NCBI GenBank assembly: GCA_003991915.1
Contig: RQTK01000031.1
Location: 77,615 to 141,614, forward strand
Direction: 5' to 3'
DNA length: 64,000 bases
Origin: Elysia chlorotica
Lineage: Eukaryota; Mollusca; Gastropoda; Plakobranchidae
A model generated the notes under the pieces. The model did no database searches, was not told the DNA's origin, and saw nothing but the letters and a program-made list of their open reading frames with translations. Each line of letters begins with the position of its first letter. The stretch's first letter is position 1. Below are positions 1 to 45,155 of the stretch, piece after piece. The position numbers and the translations under genes were made by a program.

Positions 1-80
<80 letters not shown>
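1..80. repeat. (TAG)n microsatellite
   Basis: Uninterrupted TAG trinucleotide repeat running off the left edge of the window, decaying into GCA/ACA-rich sequence up to about 135. No coding signal is supported in it. Confidence 0.97.
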
Positions 81-81
<1 letters not shown>

Positions 82-313
82 CAGTAAGAGCTGCAACAAC
101 AACAGCAGCAGCAGAAGCAGCAGTAGAAGTAAAAGTAAATCAGACCTACGTGATGGTTATGAACTTGCTGGATGTGTCGAATCGGTCAACATGTAATATA
201 CGATTATATCATTTGGATTTTCCTTTTGTTTATATTGTTGTAAGTTTTAATTTAGATGTTCACAATGTAACTTGTTTTTTTTTATAAAAAAATAAATAAA
301 TTGATTTTCACAG

Positions 314-379
314 TTGATATCTGCACTCAATCTTGGTGATGACGGAGAGACAATTGCTACCGTAGGCAACACAGGAATG
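314..379 (+). CDS. Possible upstream exon of the thioester gene (weak)
   Basis: A 22-codon open stretch (begins LISALNLGDDGE) follows a pyrimidine-rich tract and TTTTCACAG acceptor and ends at a weak GTACTG donor. It could belong to the poorly conserved region before the FPETW exon. It ends in phase 0, while the next secure exon at 1779 needs one carried base, so another exon or a different donor would be required. Inference only. Confidence 0.22.
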
Positions 380-559
380 GTACTGTATTTTCAGACAAAA
401 AAAATAATTTTATAGCATGAATTTCATTCCGCTAGTACTGCCTTAATCATTATTACTTTCATTATATTGTTCTTAAAAATCCTTTATGAGCTGCACAATC
501 CTATAATAGGCCATGCCAGTGATGTTCTATAGTATTATTAAGAGTTCATGCATATGGTG

Positions 560-835
560 GGGGGAGGACACACGTAGTAGAGCGTTGGTCTCCAGATAAG
601 GGGGTCCGCGGTTCGAATCCCTCCATTGTTCAAGATGTGTTTGTCCAATGTCCTCCCTTGTAACTAGTTGGGTCGGTGTCAGTATAATTTGAACGCCTCA
701 GACAGGACTCTAGGTCTCGCCGCCCTGTCTCGTGTGTGGCTGCACATAACATTGTCAGATGTCAGTCTTGGCGCCCACAATATGGCCTATAAAGTGCTGA
801 CGTTGGACACTAAACCAAATCAATTCAACTCACCC
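560..835 (+). mobile_element. tRNA-headed SINE, copy 1
   Basis: The head carries a tRNA-like B box (GGTTCGAATCC at 610-620) preceded by an A-box-like AGTAGAGCGTTGG. The body (GTATAAT..., CCTGTCTCG, TGGCTGCACATA, CCCACAATATGGCCTATAAAG) and the terminal GACGTTGGACACTAAACC plus CAATTCAACTC match copies at 11755-11990 (minus) and 12640-12912 (plus). RNA polymerase III promoters and LINE-assisted mobilisation are known for such elements. The small open frame inside is spurious. Confidence 0.8.
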
Positions 836-1517
836 AGAAGGAATAAAAAAAAGCATGATGTTAGAAACGGAGTTTCAAGTCAGGCGAAGTCTACTTGAAT
901 TAATTACGGGTGGTCCAGCGCTAAGATTTATTCGGTGATCTTTAGTGTGCACAGCTTATACAAAATGTAGGTAGTTTCATAAGCCAAATAGAATTACATT
1001 AGTTTACATAAGTTCAATTTTCACAGTTTCTATTATAACGGAATAATGGACAATCTTTAAGACTTTTAACACAAGTTCTATCAATACCATACACCACAGA
1101 TTCATACAACATCATATCAAGAGTTATTGTGGTTTAACTGATGGAAATAAAAGATGTTTTGGAATAACAAGTACTCTAAACATTTTTTAACCTTGAAATA
1201 CTAATCACGCATGTGGGTAATGTCTGTAGTACAATAACAAAATAAATGCCTTTTTTTACATTTTGTTGTATGCAATAACCTTTTCCTTCTGTTTCTTTTT
1301 TTTTTAACATAGAGCAAACGTCTAAGGAATATAAAACGCAATGTAGCCGTTGGTACAGGTAACATTGTGTTCCTTATTTTCATTTTGAGTTTTCGTCCTT
1401 TTTGTTCGCTTTTTTCTTCTCACCCTTACTGCTCTTCTTACTTTCCCCACAGCCCGTTGACGTTTTGGTCTTCGATGTCGTTCTCCTCCTTCTGACCTCA
1501 TCCACTTATTAGTATTT
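836..1517. other. Gene-free stretch
   Basis: AT-rich sequence with short homopolymers between SINE copy 1 and the (ACT)n tract. I see no exon, RNA gene or recognisable repeat in it. Confidence 0.5.
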
Positions 1518-1657
<140 letters not shown>

Positions 1658-1778
1658 GTATAAATAAGAAATGAAGGTACAATGTAATTAGCACTTTACT
1701 TATGAAAAATATAGCCAGTGCGAACGTTCGGGTGGATTCCGCACTGAATCATTACACCCACTTGTATCTCCTTTTCAG

Positions 1779-19696
<17,918 letters not shown>

Positions 19697-19712
<16 letters not shown>

Positions 19713-20010
19713 GTGAGTTACTAAGATTTTACACTTACTTTAACCCTGGTGGCTTACTTGCACTTTACACTTACTAAATCCCTGCTGTGTTACTAAGACT
19801 TTACACTTACTATGACCCTGGTGAGTAACTAGAATTTTAGACTTACTATAACACTGGCGGGTTACTAAGATTTTACAGTCACTAAAACTCACTATAACCC
19901 TGGTGTGTAACTTGCACTTTACACTTACTATAACCCCAGTGAGTTACTAAAATTGAATTTTACACTTACTATAACACCTGGTGTGTTACTTGCACTTTAC
20001 ACTGGTAGTA
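19697..20010 (+). repeat. 36-bp minisatellite seeded from an exon-intron junction
   Basis: The unit spans the 3' end of the exon at 19610 and its donor: TTACTATAACCCTG|GTGAGT then TACTAAGATTTTACAC. About eight diverging copies follow; several keep CCCTGGTGAGT, GTGGCT or GTGTGT at the donor position. The original is the exonic copy, since it encodes the conserved YYNPG. Confidence 0.93.
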
Positions 20011-20422
20011 AAAGACTTGTCCCAGGATTCAAACGGTGGAGAAGTAAGCCTGGTTGGAGGGCCGTTTAAATGGCTATTGGCCACAAGGTAGCAGCCTTTG
20101 GGGAAAAAAGGACAAGATGGTTTCACCAAAAGATGTAGAAAGAAAGATAAACGACTTGCAGTTTTTTCCTATTTACAGAGTGAGGATCATTTTATTGGTT
20201 ATTGCCCCTTGGTGAGACTGGTTAATTTACAATACAATAATAAAGAAAAACAAAGGATAAACGCTTTTTGAGTGGAAACCAAATAAGTTTATTTTATTAT
20301 TACTCAAATTATCGTCAATTAAACGGGTTTAATTTATAAACATGTGTTAAAATAATTCACAACACATAATATTTCAATAAAATTCAATTGCTTCTTTTTT
20401 TATTAATCAACATCTGTGATAA

Positions 20423-20485
<63 letters not shown>

Positions 20486-22363
20486 ATTTTCGCTATAACA
20501 AGACAAGTTTTAACTGTTTTCTTCTTTCAAATTTATAAGTAAGAGATCATGAGATATTGATCATATTGATAGTCCCTAAAGATGAATAAATAGCAAATGC
20601 AATGAACATTAATAGTAAAGTTAATTGTTAGATCATCATAAAAACAACAATAAAAATATGCATACCATTCTCAATTAAAGTCAATGTCTTCAAAGATGAT
20701 ATTTATGGGACATACAAATCATCTGTGCAATTTAAAATTACCAAATGTAACACAGTATAGCAGTATAATAACTGATGCAACAGTACATTTCAAAACAAGA
20801 ATATCTTTGATGGGTGTAACATTGTCAGGCTACAAATGTGATGCTATGACACTTATTTGTGGAAGATGATCATCAAAAGACAAACTTTTTGTTCTTATTA
20901 TTAAAATCATAAATTCTAATACAGGAAGGCACAACATTTAGATGGGCAGATCAACTGATCCTGCCGCCTTGAATTTTGGATCCAGACCTTGCACCTAATG
21001 GAATAAACATATCTTCTGTCAAAATTTGCTACTATAAGAAATAAGAAGCACATAAAACTATAATAACTTCTTTTTTAATTTTATGATTCAAGGGCATCAA
21101 AACGAGAAAATCTAAACACACACGTTAAAAATCAACTAGAAACTAAACCACCCTACACTGCAATGCTGCATTAGAGTAAAAATTTACCCAGCAGTCAAAT
21201 GCCATAAAGTACACTCCTATATCAGCAGGTCTAAAACATTTCCTTAGTTTAATCGCTTAATTTTAAGCTAGATCCATTCCAGAGCAATTTTTTAAGATGA
21301 ATGTGAAATGTTTGTTTTATCATTATGCTGGCTTAATAACTAACTTGCCGAATGTAATTTAAAACTTTATAAGTAGTTTCTGTTAACACAGTACAAGCGA
21401 ACATTCTTTTAAATTTAAACTGGGAGGCAGAATCTTTTTTTTATAAACTACAGACAATAAATGTCATTTGGCTCTAAGCTTAACCAATCTACACTACCGT
21501 AGATCTAGCTAAAGAAACGGGATACTAAATGAGGAACAAATAATCTTACCTTTCTTCGTCTTGTGGGAATTTATAAAAGGAAAGCTTTTTTTCTTTGCAA
21601 TGAGGCTGGTTTCGACTGTTAGTGCAGTTTATTGCACCACAAAAATCACCCGAACATTGCCTTTTCGTTGACATTTTCCAACTTTGTTTACATCGGTTGC
21701 TGCGGATTGACCCGTGCTCTAACAAGGGACATCACTCTTAGAAATCCTCACCTAATTTCACGAGTAGAATATCTTTCCTTCAATTATCTTTGGTATCGTA
21801 CAATAATCTCGTAATACGCAAACATACCAAGAAACCAGACTACATACCTCTTGGTCTGCCTGTTTGCTTCACAGTACTTATTTCGAAGCTTTCTCATATT
21901 ATAAGGCTGAAGGGGCAAGGAAGACCGAGAAAGTTGCATCTTTTCATTGGTTGATATTCTTGTCATAGGAATATTGAGTCCTAAGTGAGTAAGACTTTTA
22001 AAAGCTTTTCTGTGACAAGATGACGTCTCAAAGTTGTCCTGAAGTCACCCACTAATCATTGTCTAATGGTGGGCGTCCGCAGTCTTGCCATTCATTCCGA
22101 GGATTGGTATGCCATTTCACTTTGATCTCTTCAGAGATGGTATCAGATTCATGAACAAATCAAAACACCAGATTCATATTGTTACAAGATGATAACATAA
22201 AATTTATTTATAATCTAATGAATTCTTTTGTGTCTGAATTTATTAAGTGTTGTCAAATTCACCAATTTTCTTCCATTATTTTATCAGGTGATGAAAAGTG
22301 TGGACATTTCTTTCTTTCTTCCTTATTGTGGGAATCATTTAAATCAATGATTGTACTTTCCAG
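19778..22363. other. Region between thioester gene and ALG6, no exon recognised
   Basis: AT-rich DNA. The last thioester-gene exon and the first ALG6 exon should lie here or be very small, but neither was recognised. A block at 20020-20110 is richer in GC. Otherwise only the CT repeat at 20424 stands out. Confidence 0.5.
20424..20486. repeat. (CT)n microsatellite
   Basis: Uninterrupted CT dinucleotide repeat of about 31 units. Confidence 0.97.
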
Positions 22364-37117
<14,754 letters not shown>

Positions 37118-37636
37118 CGGTTGACTTTTAAAATATGTTTTTAATTATTTAAATTTTTCTGGGAAGGTGCTGTATATTAGATAATGAAAATTGTGTGTTG
37201 CTTGATGATTTCAATAGAAATGGTCCACTGTGTGGTCTTAGAATAGATTTTCATTGGTACAAAACAATATGCTTTAAATATGACCCAAATATAAGTTATA
37301 ACATCTATTTGCTATCTAAACCTCTATGTAGTTTAATACATAGAATGATAGGCCAACTTATTGATGCATATGGTGTATTCACCTTTTCATAATGCTGTTA
37401 TCTGCAAGGGATAAAACTATTTTACAACAATTGAGGAAGCTCTTATCAGCTTAGGATACCACACAGTTTAGCATTTATCTATGTCTTTGTTTCTAAATAA
37501 TGCTGGGGTGATGTGACTTATGCAAAATTAAACCTTTTGCTTTTGTGTCAAATATCGGTTCTTGTTTGTTATTTTGTTTATATATATACAGAAGTTTTAA
37601 AAATTCTGATCTTTTGCAGTTTAAAAAAAAAGCCCA

Positions 37637-37642
37637 AATAAA
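37637..37642 (+). promoter_or_regulatory. Candidate ALG6 poly(A) signal
   Basis: AATAAA about 520 bases after the ALG6 stop, the first canonical hexamer seen there. Confidence 0.45.
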
Positions 37643-37669
37643 CGTGTCCATAGGGTAAAAAATTAATTA

Positions 37670-37975
37670 GCTCGTCTGGGAATGGTTTCCACTTCAGCAG
37701 TCTCCTTTCGTACACATGTATCTCCATGGTTAATTAAATCTGGTATTTTTTTCTGTAATGCATTTAATTTTTTGCCTTTATATTCTCTTAAAAAGCAGTG
37801 GTATTACGTTAGCATATAAAATTTCTTTTCAGGTTTTACCGTTTAAGTTAGTCAAGGAGTCTCACACCGCATGTTTCCGGTATTTTATTACTACCAAGTT
37901 CCAAAAATTACTCTCTGTGGCAGCTGATATTACTCCAAGAGAAAATTTGGTTGGCAGGTCTGCGTATGTGTAACC
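37670..37975 (+). repeat. Interspersed repeat copy B
   Basis: Second copy of the family described at 35510-35900; the pair brackets the last two ALG6 exons. It contains GTCAAGGAGTCTCACACCGC and CAGCTGATATTACTCCAAGA. Confidence 0.7.
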
Positions 37976-40481
37976 GTTAAAGAGACAAAAAAGTAGTACT
38001 GTCGGTAGTCGTGTTTTGTTTTGGAGACCATTTTATCGCAGCGTATTTAAAAAGCAACTTAGTTCTCTTTTTTTTTTTTTACATTAGAGCCAACATCTAT
38101 TAGTGTGCATTAAATACAAACGGTATCGTAATGCATTAGCAGAGCTGCCATTCTGGACAACCCTGATGTTTTTCACACCAAGCATTTTTTGTTGTACGGC
38201 TACGATTATTTTGTCAATTATGCAATTGAACAAGAGAAGAATATAGAAATTTTCGTGTGCTGGCGAAACTGTAGGAACAATTTATTACAATGTATATTGG
38301 TGTTAGATATTTCTATGTGTTTTGCACTTGTGATTGTGTTATTGAGATTGGTTTAGTCAATAATGTGAGATTTGGTTTAGTCAATAATGTCAACGATATA
38401 AATTTAAATATAATATTACCCCTCTCTATCTTCACATATAGTCTGCGGCTATTGCCGTCATTTCGAATTTAATACTTTTTGATTGAGTTTGATTCTACTT
38501 GGTGTTGACTATCCAATAGGCCTTTAGCGTTATCATACGTTGTAATGTGCACTTAGAAACAAGAAACGTAGCTCTAGTTTGTTGTCTATTCATCCGCATG
38601 CTAATCTCTCCATCTTAATTCAACACCCAATCCTTGACCCTCGCTGTCATTTACTATTCATGTGTTAGAATCTACTTTTACAAACAAGGACTTATAATTT
38701 GAATCTAGTTTATCGTTTATTTGTTCGATTAATACCGATCTCTCAATCTTCAAATCCAGTCCTAGGGCGTCATTTCCAGCATATGAATCTTATAGTTCTT
38801 AAACTGCGTTTGATCATACTTGATGTCGTTAATAATGTCTACTACGGTACTATCATTCGAATCATGCGGTCTTCAACTTTAGTCTTTTTTCACATGCTGT
38901 AACTAATGTAGATCTAGATCGCACTAGAATCTTAATCGTGATTCAAAAATCTGGTTCTAGATCTATTAGCCTTAGACCAATAGCACCTATACTGTATCTG
39001 AACGACTTGCACATGGAGATCGAACTATGAATCAAATCAATTTTAGATTTTACCAGTGCACCTGTTTATCTATTGGTATCAAGGAAGATCATATACAGCG
39101 ACGGGGTTGCAGAACGTGATATAGGTTAGGCTACTTGTTCCGTGCTTGACCCAATCAGATGGAAAAACCCGCAAATAAAAATAATAAAACAATAGTAAAT
39201 CTATCATACTGCTCTAATACAATACATTTCATTTGATGAAAACAAGTTAACTTATTGCTTTTTTGTTTTGTTTTTGTTTTTAACCAATCTAACTTATGAA
39301 GTAATTAAAAGTGTTTTAGGGTTCATCAATTTGTTAATGTTTAGACCAAAGGAGGTTTGAAATTTTTACTAAAATAGCTCAAAATGTTCATAAGAGTCTC
39401 AGTTTTAACAAAAAATTTTCGGGGGAGCATGCCCCTGGACCCCCCACCCCCCCTAAAAAATGTGCGCTCGTCTGATAGAGCTACATGTAGTTTGAATTTT
39501 CAGACAATTTTGTCAAAGGGCACTTACAGATCTGTTTAATGTGCCACATGTCAGAAATCTGAATGAGCATTTTCTCAAACCATTTATTATTTAAATAGTG
39601 TGTTAAGATATAGAGGCACAAAGAATGTGTTGTTAGAGCTTCAATGTTTTACATGTACTGACTTATTATCAGTTATATTACATGCAGTGGTTTAACTGTA
39701 TTTCCCGGGGAAACTTTGTGCCATTAGATATTGATTAGAAATCTGCACGGCTTTTAATTAATTATTGGAAGTCTCAAATGTTAGAATGATGACATAAGAC
39801 AATATTATTTATTCCATTTAACATGCAACATGTATTACTGTTAATGTATTTGTTAAAACTGTATTGGTTTGTTCAATGATAATGTTCATGTTTTGTCATC
39901 TAATTCCGAAAGTATTTCGGGAATGAGAGCTTGTTTTAAATGGCAACAATACTTTCATACTAGACATGTGTAACTATAAGGATACAACAATATTGAAATA
40001 CTGATTGCAGGAGAGAGGTGTAAAGTTGACTGTTGTTATGTTGTTATTATATTAAATAATTCAATTTATATTAAATTTTAATTTTCTCTTCATACAATGC
40101 AATAAAAAAATGACTCCTATAATTTAAAAAAAAAAAAGAACCAGACAAGTTTGTTTTATTAATGCATGTTCAGTTCTTGTGTGTTTGTGTTTTTTTTGAA
40201 AGTTCATAATTCGTAGTGCGTTTTAGACAGTGCGGTTTTCCCCATTCAATTTTTCAACTAGCTTATTTATTTTCAATAGCATTTTGGATGCAAGGTTCGT
40301 TGAAGCCACGTGTGGCTAAATGCTGCCTAAACAGTACATTGTAATTCCCTCGGACAGTCAAGATTGTTTCTAGATGGTGTTGAGCCACGAATTCCGTCAC
40401 ACTTTTAATTCCAACTTTCCCCTTGCCGAACACGAGTCTTCTAACGGAAATGTGCCTGGTTACATTCCCCATCACCCCTTT

Positions 40482-40600
<119 letters not shown>

Positions 40601-41532
40601 CTGAAGTTACAATCTGCCGTTCACCGAGGCCTTCTTGTCTGACATCTGTCTAAAAACGCAATCTTCCCAACATCGACGCACTGGCTGGTGGTGGTCAGTG
40701 AAGCATGTCAAACAAACATACCGAATGTTAAGTCATCTTTTGTTTGCCGCACCTTTCATGTTCAAGACTTGTAAATGATGTTATGGGGTGGTCGCTTTAA
40801 CAGGTTAAAGGTCATTTTGGTAGAGAAAATAGATGGTCGTGGTCGCGTTGGAGAGGTGGTCGTTTTATGGGGTGTATTTATATAGTAAAAAATCAAGGGG
40901 GTGGTAGATGGTCGTGGTCGCTTGAGAGGTGGTCGATGAGGGAGAGAGAGCATGGTGAAGACTGTACATGCGGCGCAAAAAAAATGGAGACCACAATGGC
41001 AACAATACTTTCATACTAGACATGTGTAACTATAAGGATACAACAATATTGAAATACTGATTGCAGGAGAGAGGTGTAAAGTTGACTGTTGTTATGTTGT
41101 TATTATATTAAATAATTCAATTTATATTAAATTTTAATTTTCTCTTCATACAATGCAATAAAAAAATGACTCCTATAATTTAAAAAAAAAAAAGAACCAG
41201 ACAAGTTTGTTTTATTAATGCATGTTCAGTTCTTGTGTGTTTGTGTTTTTTTTGAAAGTTCATAATTCGTAGTGCGTTTTAGACAGTGCGGTTTTCCCCA
41301 TTCAATTTTTCAACTAGCTTATTTATTTTCAATAGCATTTTGGATGCAAGGTTCGTTGAAGCCACGTGTGGCTAAATGCTGCCTAAACAGTACATTGTAA
41401 TTCCCTCGGACAGTCAAGATTGTTTCTAGATGGTGTTGAGCCACGAATTCCGTCACACTTTTAATTCCAACTTTCCCCTTGCCGAACACGAGTCTTCTAA
41501 CGGAAATGTGCCTGGTTACATTCCCCATCACC

Positions 41533-41535
<3 letters not shown>

Positions 41536-41631
<96 letters not shown>

Positions 41632-41733
41632 AGTTACTCTTCTCTCTCTTTACCAGGCTCTTCTTCTCTCTCGTCTTCTCTCTCTCTCTTCTCTCTTCTT
41701 CTCTCTCTCTCTCTCTCTTCTCTCTCTCTTCTG
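41536..41733. repeat. (CT)n tract, duplication copy 2, longer and interrupted
   Basis: The same locus in copy 2 is about 80 bases longer and carries TTCT-rich interruptions and insertions such as CAGTTACT and ACCAGG, showing rapid change since the duplication. Confidence 0.95.
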
Positions 41734-42365
41734 AAGTTACAATCGCCGTTCACCGAGGCCTTCTTGTCTGACACCTGTCTAGACACGCAATCTTCCAAAC
41801 ATCGACGCACTGGCTCGTGGTGGTCAGTGAAGCATGTCAAACAAACATACCGAATGTTAAGTCATCTTTTGTTTGCCGCACCTTTCATGGTCAAGACTGG
41901 TAAATGATGTTATGGGGTGGTCGCTTTAACAGGTTAAAGACCATTTTGGTAGAGAAAATAGTGGTCGCGGTCGCGTGGACAATAGCTTCGCTGACCAGGT
42001 ATACTTCGTGCAATTTTTTTAATAGTTTTGTTAATATTTTATTTAATGGGTTGGTACATTCGTGTGTGTGTGTGCTTCAGCAAAATATTGTTATTATTTC
42101 TGTTTAAAAAATTTGAAGAAAATAATTGTCTTATTTTTTTTTTTTTTTTATTCTTTTTGTTTTGTTGATTGGTTCTTTTTGAAAACATAGAGCCAAATAT
42201 TAGTTGTATGATGAAATAGTCTGTATCAGCTGTATAATGAGTCTGTGACTAATATTGTCTGCCTTGTAATCCACACTTTATGAACAATTCTTGAACAGTG
42301 AAATCCATTTAAGATATACCTCCTTTGACGGCATTAAAGTTTACTTTATCTCAAGTCTATATTTG

Positions 42366-42393
42366 TATTAATAATAATAATAACAATAATAAA

Positions 42394-42458
<65 letters not shown>

Positions 42459-42466
42459 ATAATAAT
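42366..42466. repeat. (AAT)n microsatellite = tail of a reverse LINE
   Basis: About 30 AAT/ATA units. On the minus strand this is the (ATT)n tail following the LINE 3' end at 42467-42900. Confidence 0.93.
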
Positions 42467-42900
42467 ACATGGCTTTTATATAGCACAACGCCCAAGACAA
42501 TGCCTGGCTCAGTGTGCTTTACAAAATTGACAATGAACGTACATTTAATATATAAATGTCATTATCGTAATTATTATAAAAATACAGATAATAAAGATCA
42601 TCATTAAAAATAACGAACAATAATTAAATCTTAGCAACTATTAAAAATTACAGAGAGTAATATTACAATAACAATACACAAAATAAAAATATGAAATGTG
42701 TATACACAAATTAGTGCCTGAAACATAGTGTAGATATGAGAGCCAAATCATACCCAAAAGGGAAATTATGTGTTAAAAAGATGTGTTTTTAGTTGTTTTT
42801 TAAATGAGTCAATGGATCCCGCCTCACGCAATCCTGATTGTAAAGTAAAAAGTGGAATTTATGCATCAGAAGTAGTTTACATAAACCCATAGTTGATCCT
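42467..42900 (-). mobile_element. LINE 3' end, copy 2 of the (ATT)n-tail group
   Basis: The minus strand reads REAGSIDSFKKQLKTHLFN, the usual last residues of jockey/CR1-type ORF2 ('lR.a.sl.sFKk.LKthLF'), then a 3' UTR ending GTAAAGCACACTGAGC ... TTGTGCTATATAAA and (ATT)n. It is 5'-truncated, a normal result of incomplete target-primed reverse transcription. Confidence 0.8.
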
Positions 42901-42959
42901 AAACAATGCTAATCTTAGGCGATTCTACTGTACTTGTACATCCATAAAGTTTGTCAGAT

Positions 42960-43400
42960 AAGCAAAGTACTTTCATAATAATAATAATAATAATACAGTT
43001 TATGTTTACAGCGCCATATTCAATAAAGTCAGCTCATGGAGCTTTTTACACATTAAAATCTCATTTAAAAAAGAATATACGACACAGTGACATAGATTAT
43101 AGAACATGGAACAAATAAAAAGCATTCATTCATAAAGAACATGATTTGCGTACATTATTTGCAAATTATTGCGTTTTAACAGTTTTTTAACGTCACTTCC
43201 GAGTCAGTGTCTCTCAACTGTTGTGATAGACCGTCCCAAATTTTTGTTGGAGCTGCATTGAAATCTCTCTCACCACACCTTTTAGTTTTAGATCTTTTTA
43301 CAATAAGTTGATTCCACTCGAGCAAAGGGACTGTGATGATAAGTAGGGATAGAGGAGTTTTAATAAATATGACGAGGCCGTTTTTTTTCTTTTACATACA
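42960..43400 (-). mobile_element. LINE 3' end, copy 3 of the (ATT)n-tail group
   Basis: The minus strand reads TKRCGERDFNAAPTKIWDGL then RDTDSEVTLKNC ('fgeRaF..aaP.lWN.LP..lR....l..FKr'). The 3' UTR ends AAAAGCTCCATGAGC ... ATGGCGCTGTAAAC followed by (ATT)n at 42977-42995. Truncated and broken. Confidence 0.78.
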
Positions 43401-45155
43401 TATACAAATTTTACAAGTCACGAACTTACACTGTATTTAGTACATGTATATTGTTTTCTAGTTTTTCTCAAAAACTAAAACATTGGTATGGATACTTTGA
43501 CTGGGAGCAAATAATGGCCAAGGCTTTATTTTTACATGTATATCCTTCCATACCATCATAGGTTTCTACGAAAGAACTGCTATCCTCTACCCATTAAAAA
43601 ATTATATTAAGAAATTTTAAAATGTTTTGAAATTATAGTGCAGGATAAAGTATGGGTAAGAAAATATCTATCATTCCATCATTGTAACACAAAACGAATT
43701 TGGTTAATGAAATGATTGTAGGATAGTATTCTGAAACTTTCAATAGTCAGATTGGCAAGATCAGCTAGTTGCAATAAGAGTGAACGATCTTAAAGACACA
43801 ATAAACAATACATGTTTTATAGCCTGCTGCTGTGTAGATTGACTACTTAACTTAATGACATAACAATACTGTCTTCTCTAAGTCTCATATCTAGAAAGAA
43901 ATTGACAGTGATGAAGAATAATAAATCTATAACTTGACTTATAAAGCTCAAAGCATACAGTACAGTTTGTTTTGATTTTTGGCATTGAATTTTTTGTACA
44001 TAATTGTAAATTAATGCAAAGGTCAGTTGGTACATACATCAATTTATGTTTGTGGAAAATCTGGTCTTTTGCTTTAAAACAAGTGGGGGTACAAATACAC
44101 ACGTATACATTAAAACAATGTTATAAACATTTAACATGGAACTAAATTTGCAATACATTTAGATTTACACGAATGGTTTGAGAGCCTCTAGCTTAATATT
44201 CTGTGCATTCATTCCTTGCTATGCAAATCTGACATGAGTTTGTATCAAGGACTACTTTTTTATAGCAGTCATTGGTTTGTATCTAAATACATAGGTCAAG
44301 GAAAACAGAAAAATTTTCGCCAAATGTAAAACTAGTTAACAAAAAAGTAATTTATGGTAATTTTGATGGAACACTATGAGTAAGAACGTGATTGTCTTTG
44401 TGCTGTATTTTTAGCCTAAAATGATGTTCATCCAATTAGCTTTAACTTACAAAAACAGATGAATGAACATTTTGATCTTATGGGTGATAGACAGTCAAAC
44501 TTCTCTCCTCTACCAGAGCACTGAGGATATTCTGAGCCGAGAATATCGCTATAGTGCAATAGTTTTCAATTTTTATTTTCTGTGACTTGCAAAATTTGAA
44601 ATAATAAAGAAGAAAAAAAGCTATGTGCAAAGCACTTATAAGTTTGCACACATTTTCAATGTAGCAACTAGTATAAATTTTTTTTTTTAATTTATAATTG
44701 AAAAAAAAACGAATACAAGTACATGTACTTTCTATTTACATAGAATTTAATTAAGGCAGATATTTTCTTTATAAAGATGACAATTTCTGCCAGCAGTGAA
44801 GACTGGAAAACTATGTTTCTTATGATTGCAATTACAGTAAGTTGAACGGGTTTGAAGCCAGAAATTGGTAGAAATATAAAACTTTTATTAGTGATCTAAC
44901 AGCAATATATGGGCAAGTGCATTGATTTGTTTGCTTTTAGACTGTTGAAGACGAAGCATGTTTGTTTAGTGAATGATCAACTTTGTTCCACAATATACAA
45001 TGTAATACATTATACATAATGATCAAATTAAACTTGGCTGTCAAATTAAGATATAGCTGCATGTAATGTATACTATTTTAATAAATCAAACTTCCCTCAG
45101 ACTTCTTTTGTACTTAGCGCTCTACATTACAGGCATTTTAGAGAGAGAGAAAATA
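43401..45155. other. Gene-free, may include receptor 3' UTR
   Basis: AT-rich DNA downstream of the minus-strand receptor. No exon, repeat or RNA gene is recognised; part is likely 3' UTR. Confidence 0.4.

Larger units (their letters stand above)
37118..39939. other. ALG6 3' UTR and following gene-free DNA
   Basis: An AATAAA signal at 37637-37642 is a plausible ALG6 polyadenylation site, giving a 3' UTR of about 0.5 kb. Beyond copy B of the interspersed repeat I see only AT-rich sequence. A G/C-rich block at 39419-39470 (GGGGGAGCATGCCCCTGGAC, then CCCCCCACCCCCCC) looks repeat-derived, but I cannot assign it. Confidence 0.5.

Noticed and set aside
601..625. A functional tRNA gene at the GGTTCGAATCC box
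   Set aside because: There is no closed acceptor or anticodon stem and the sequence continues into a SINE body shared with other copies.
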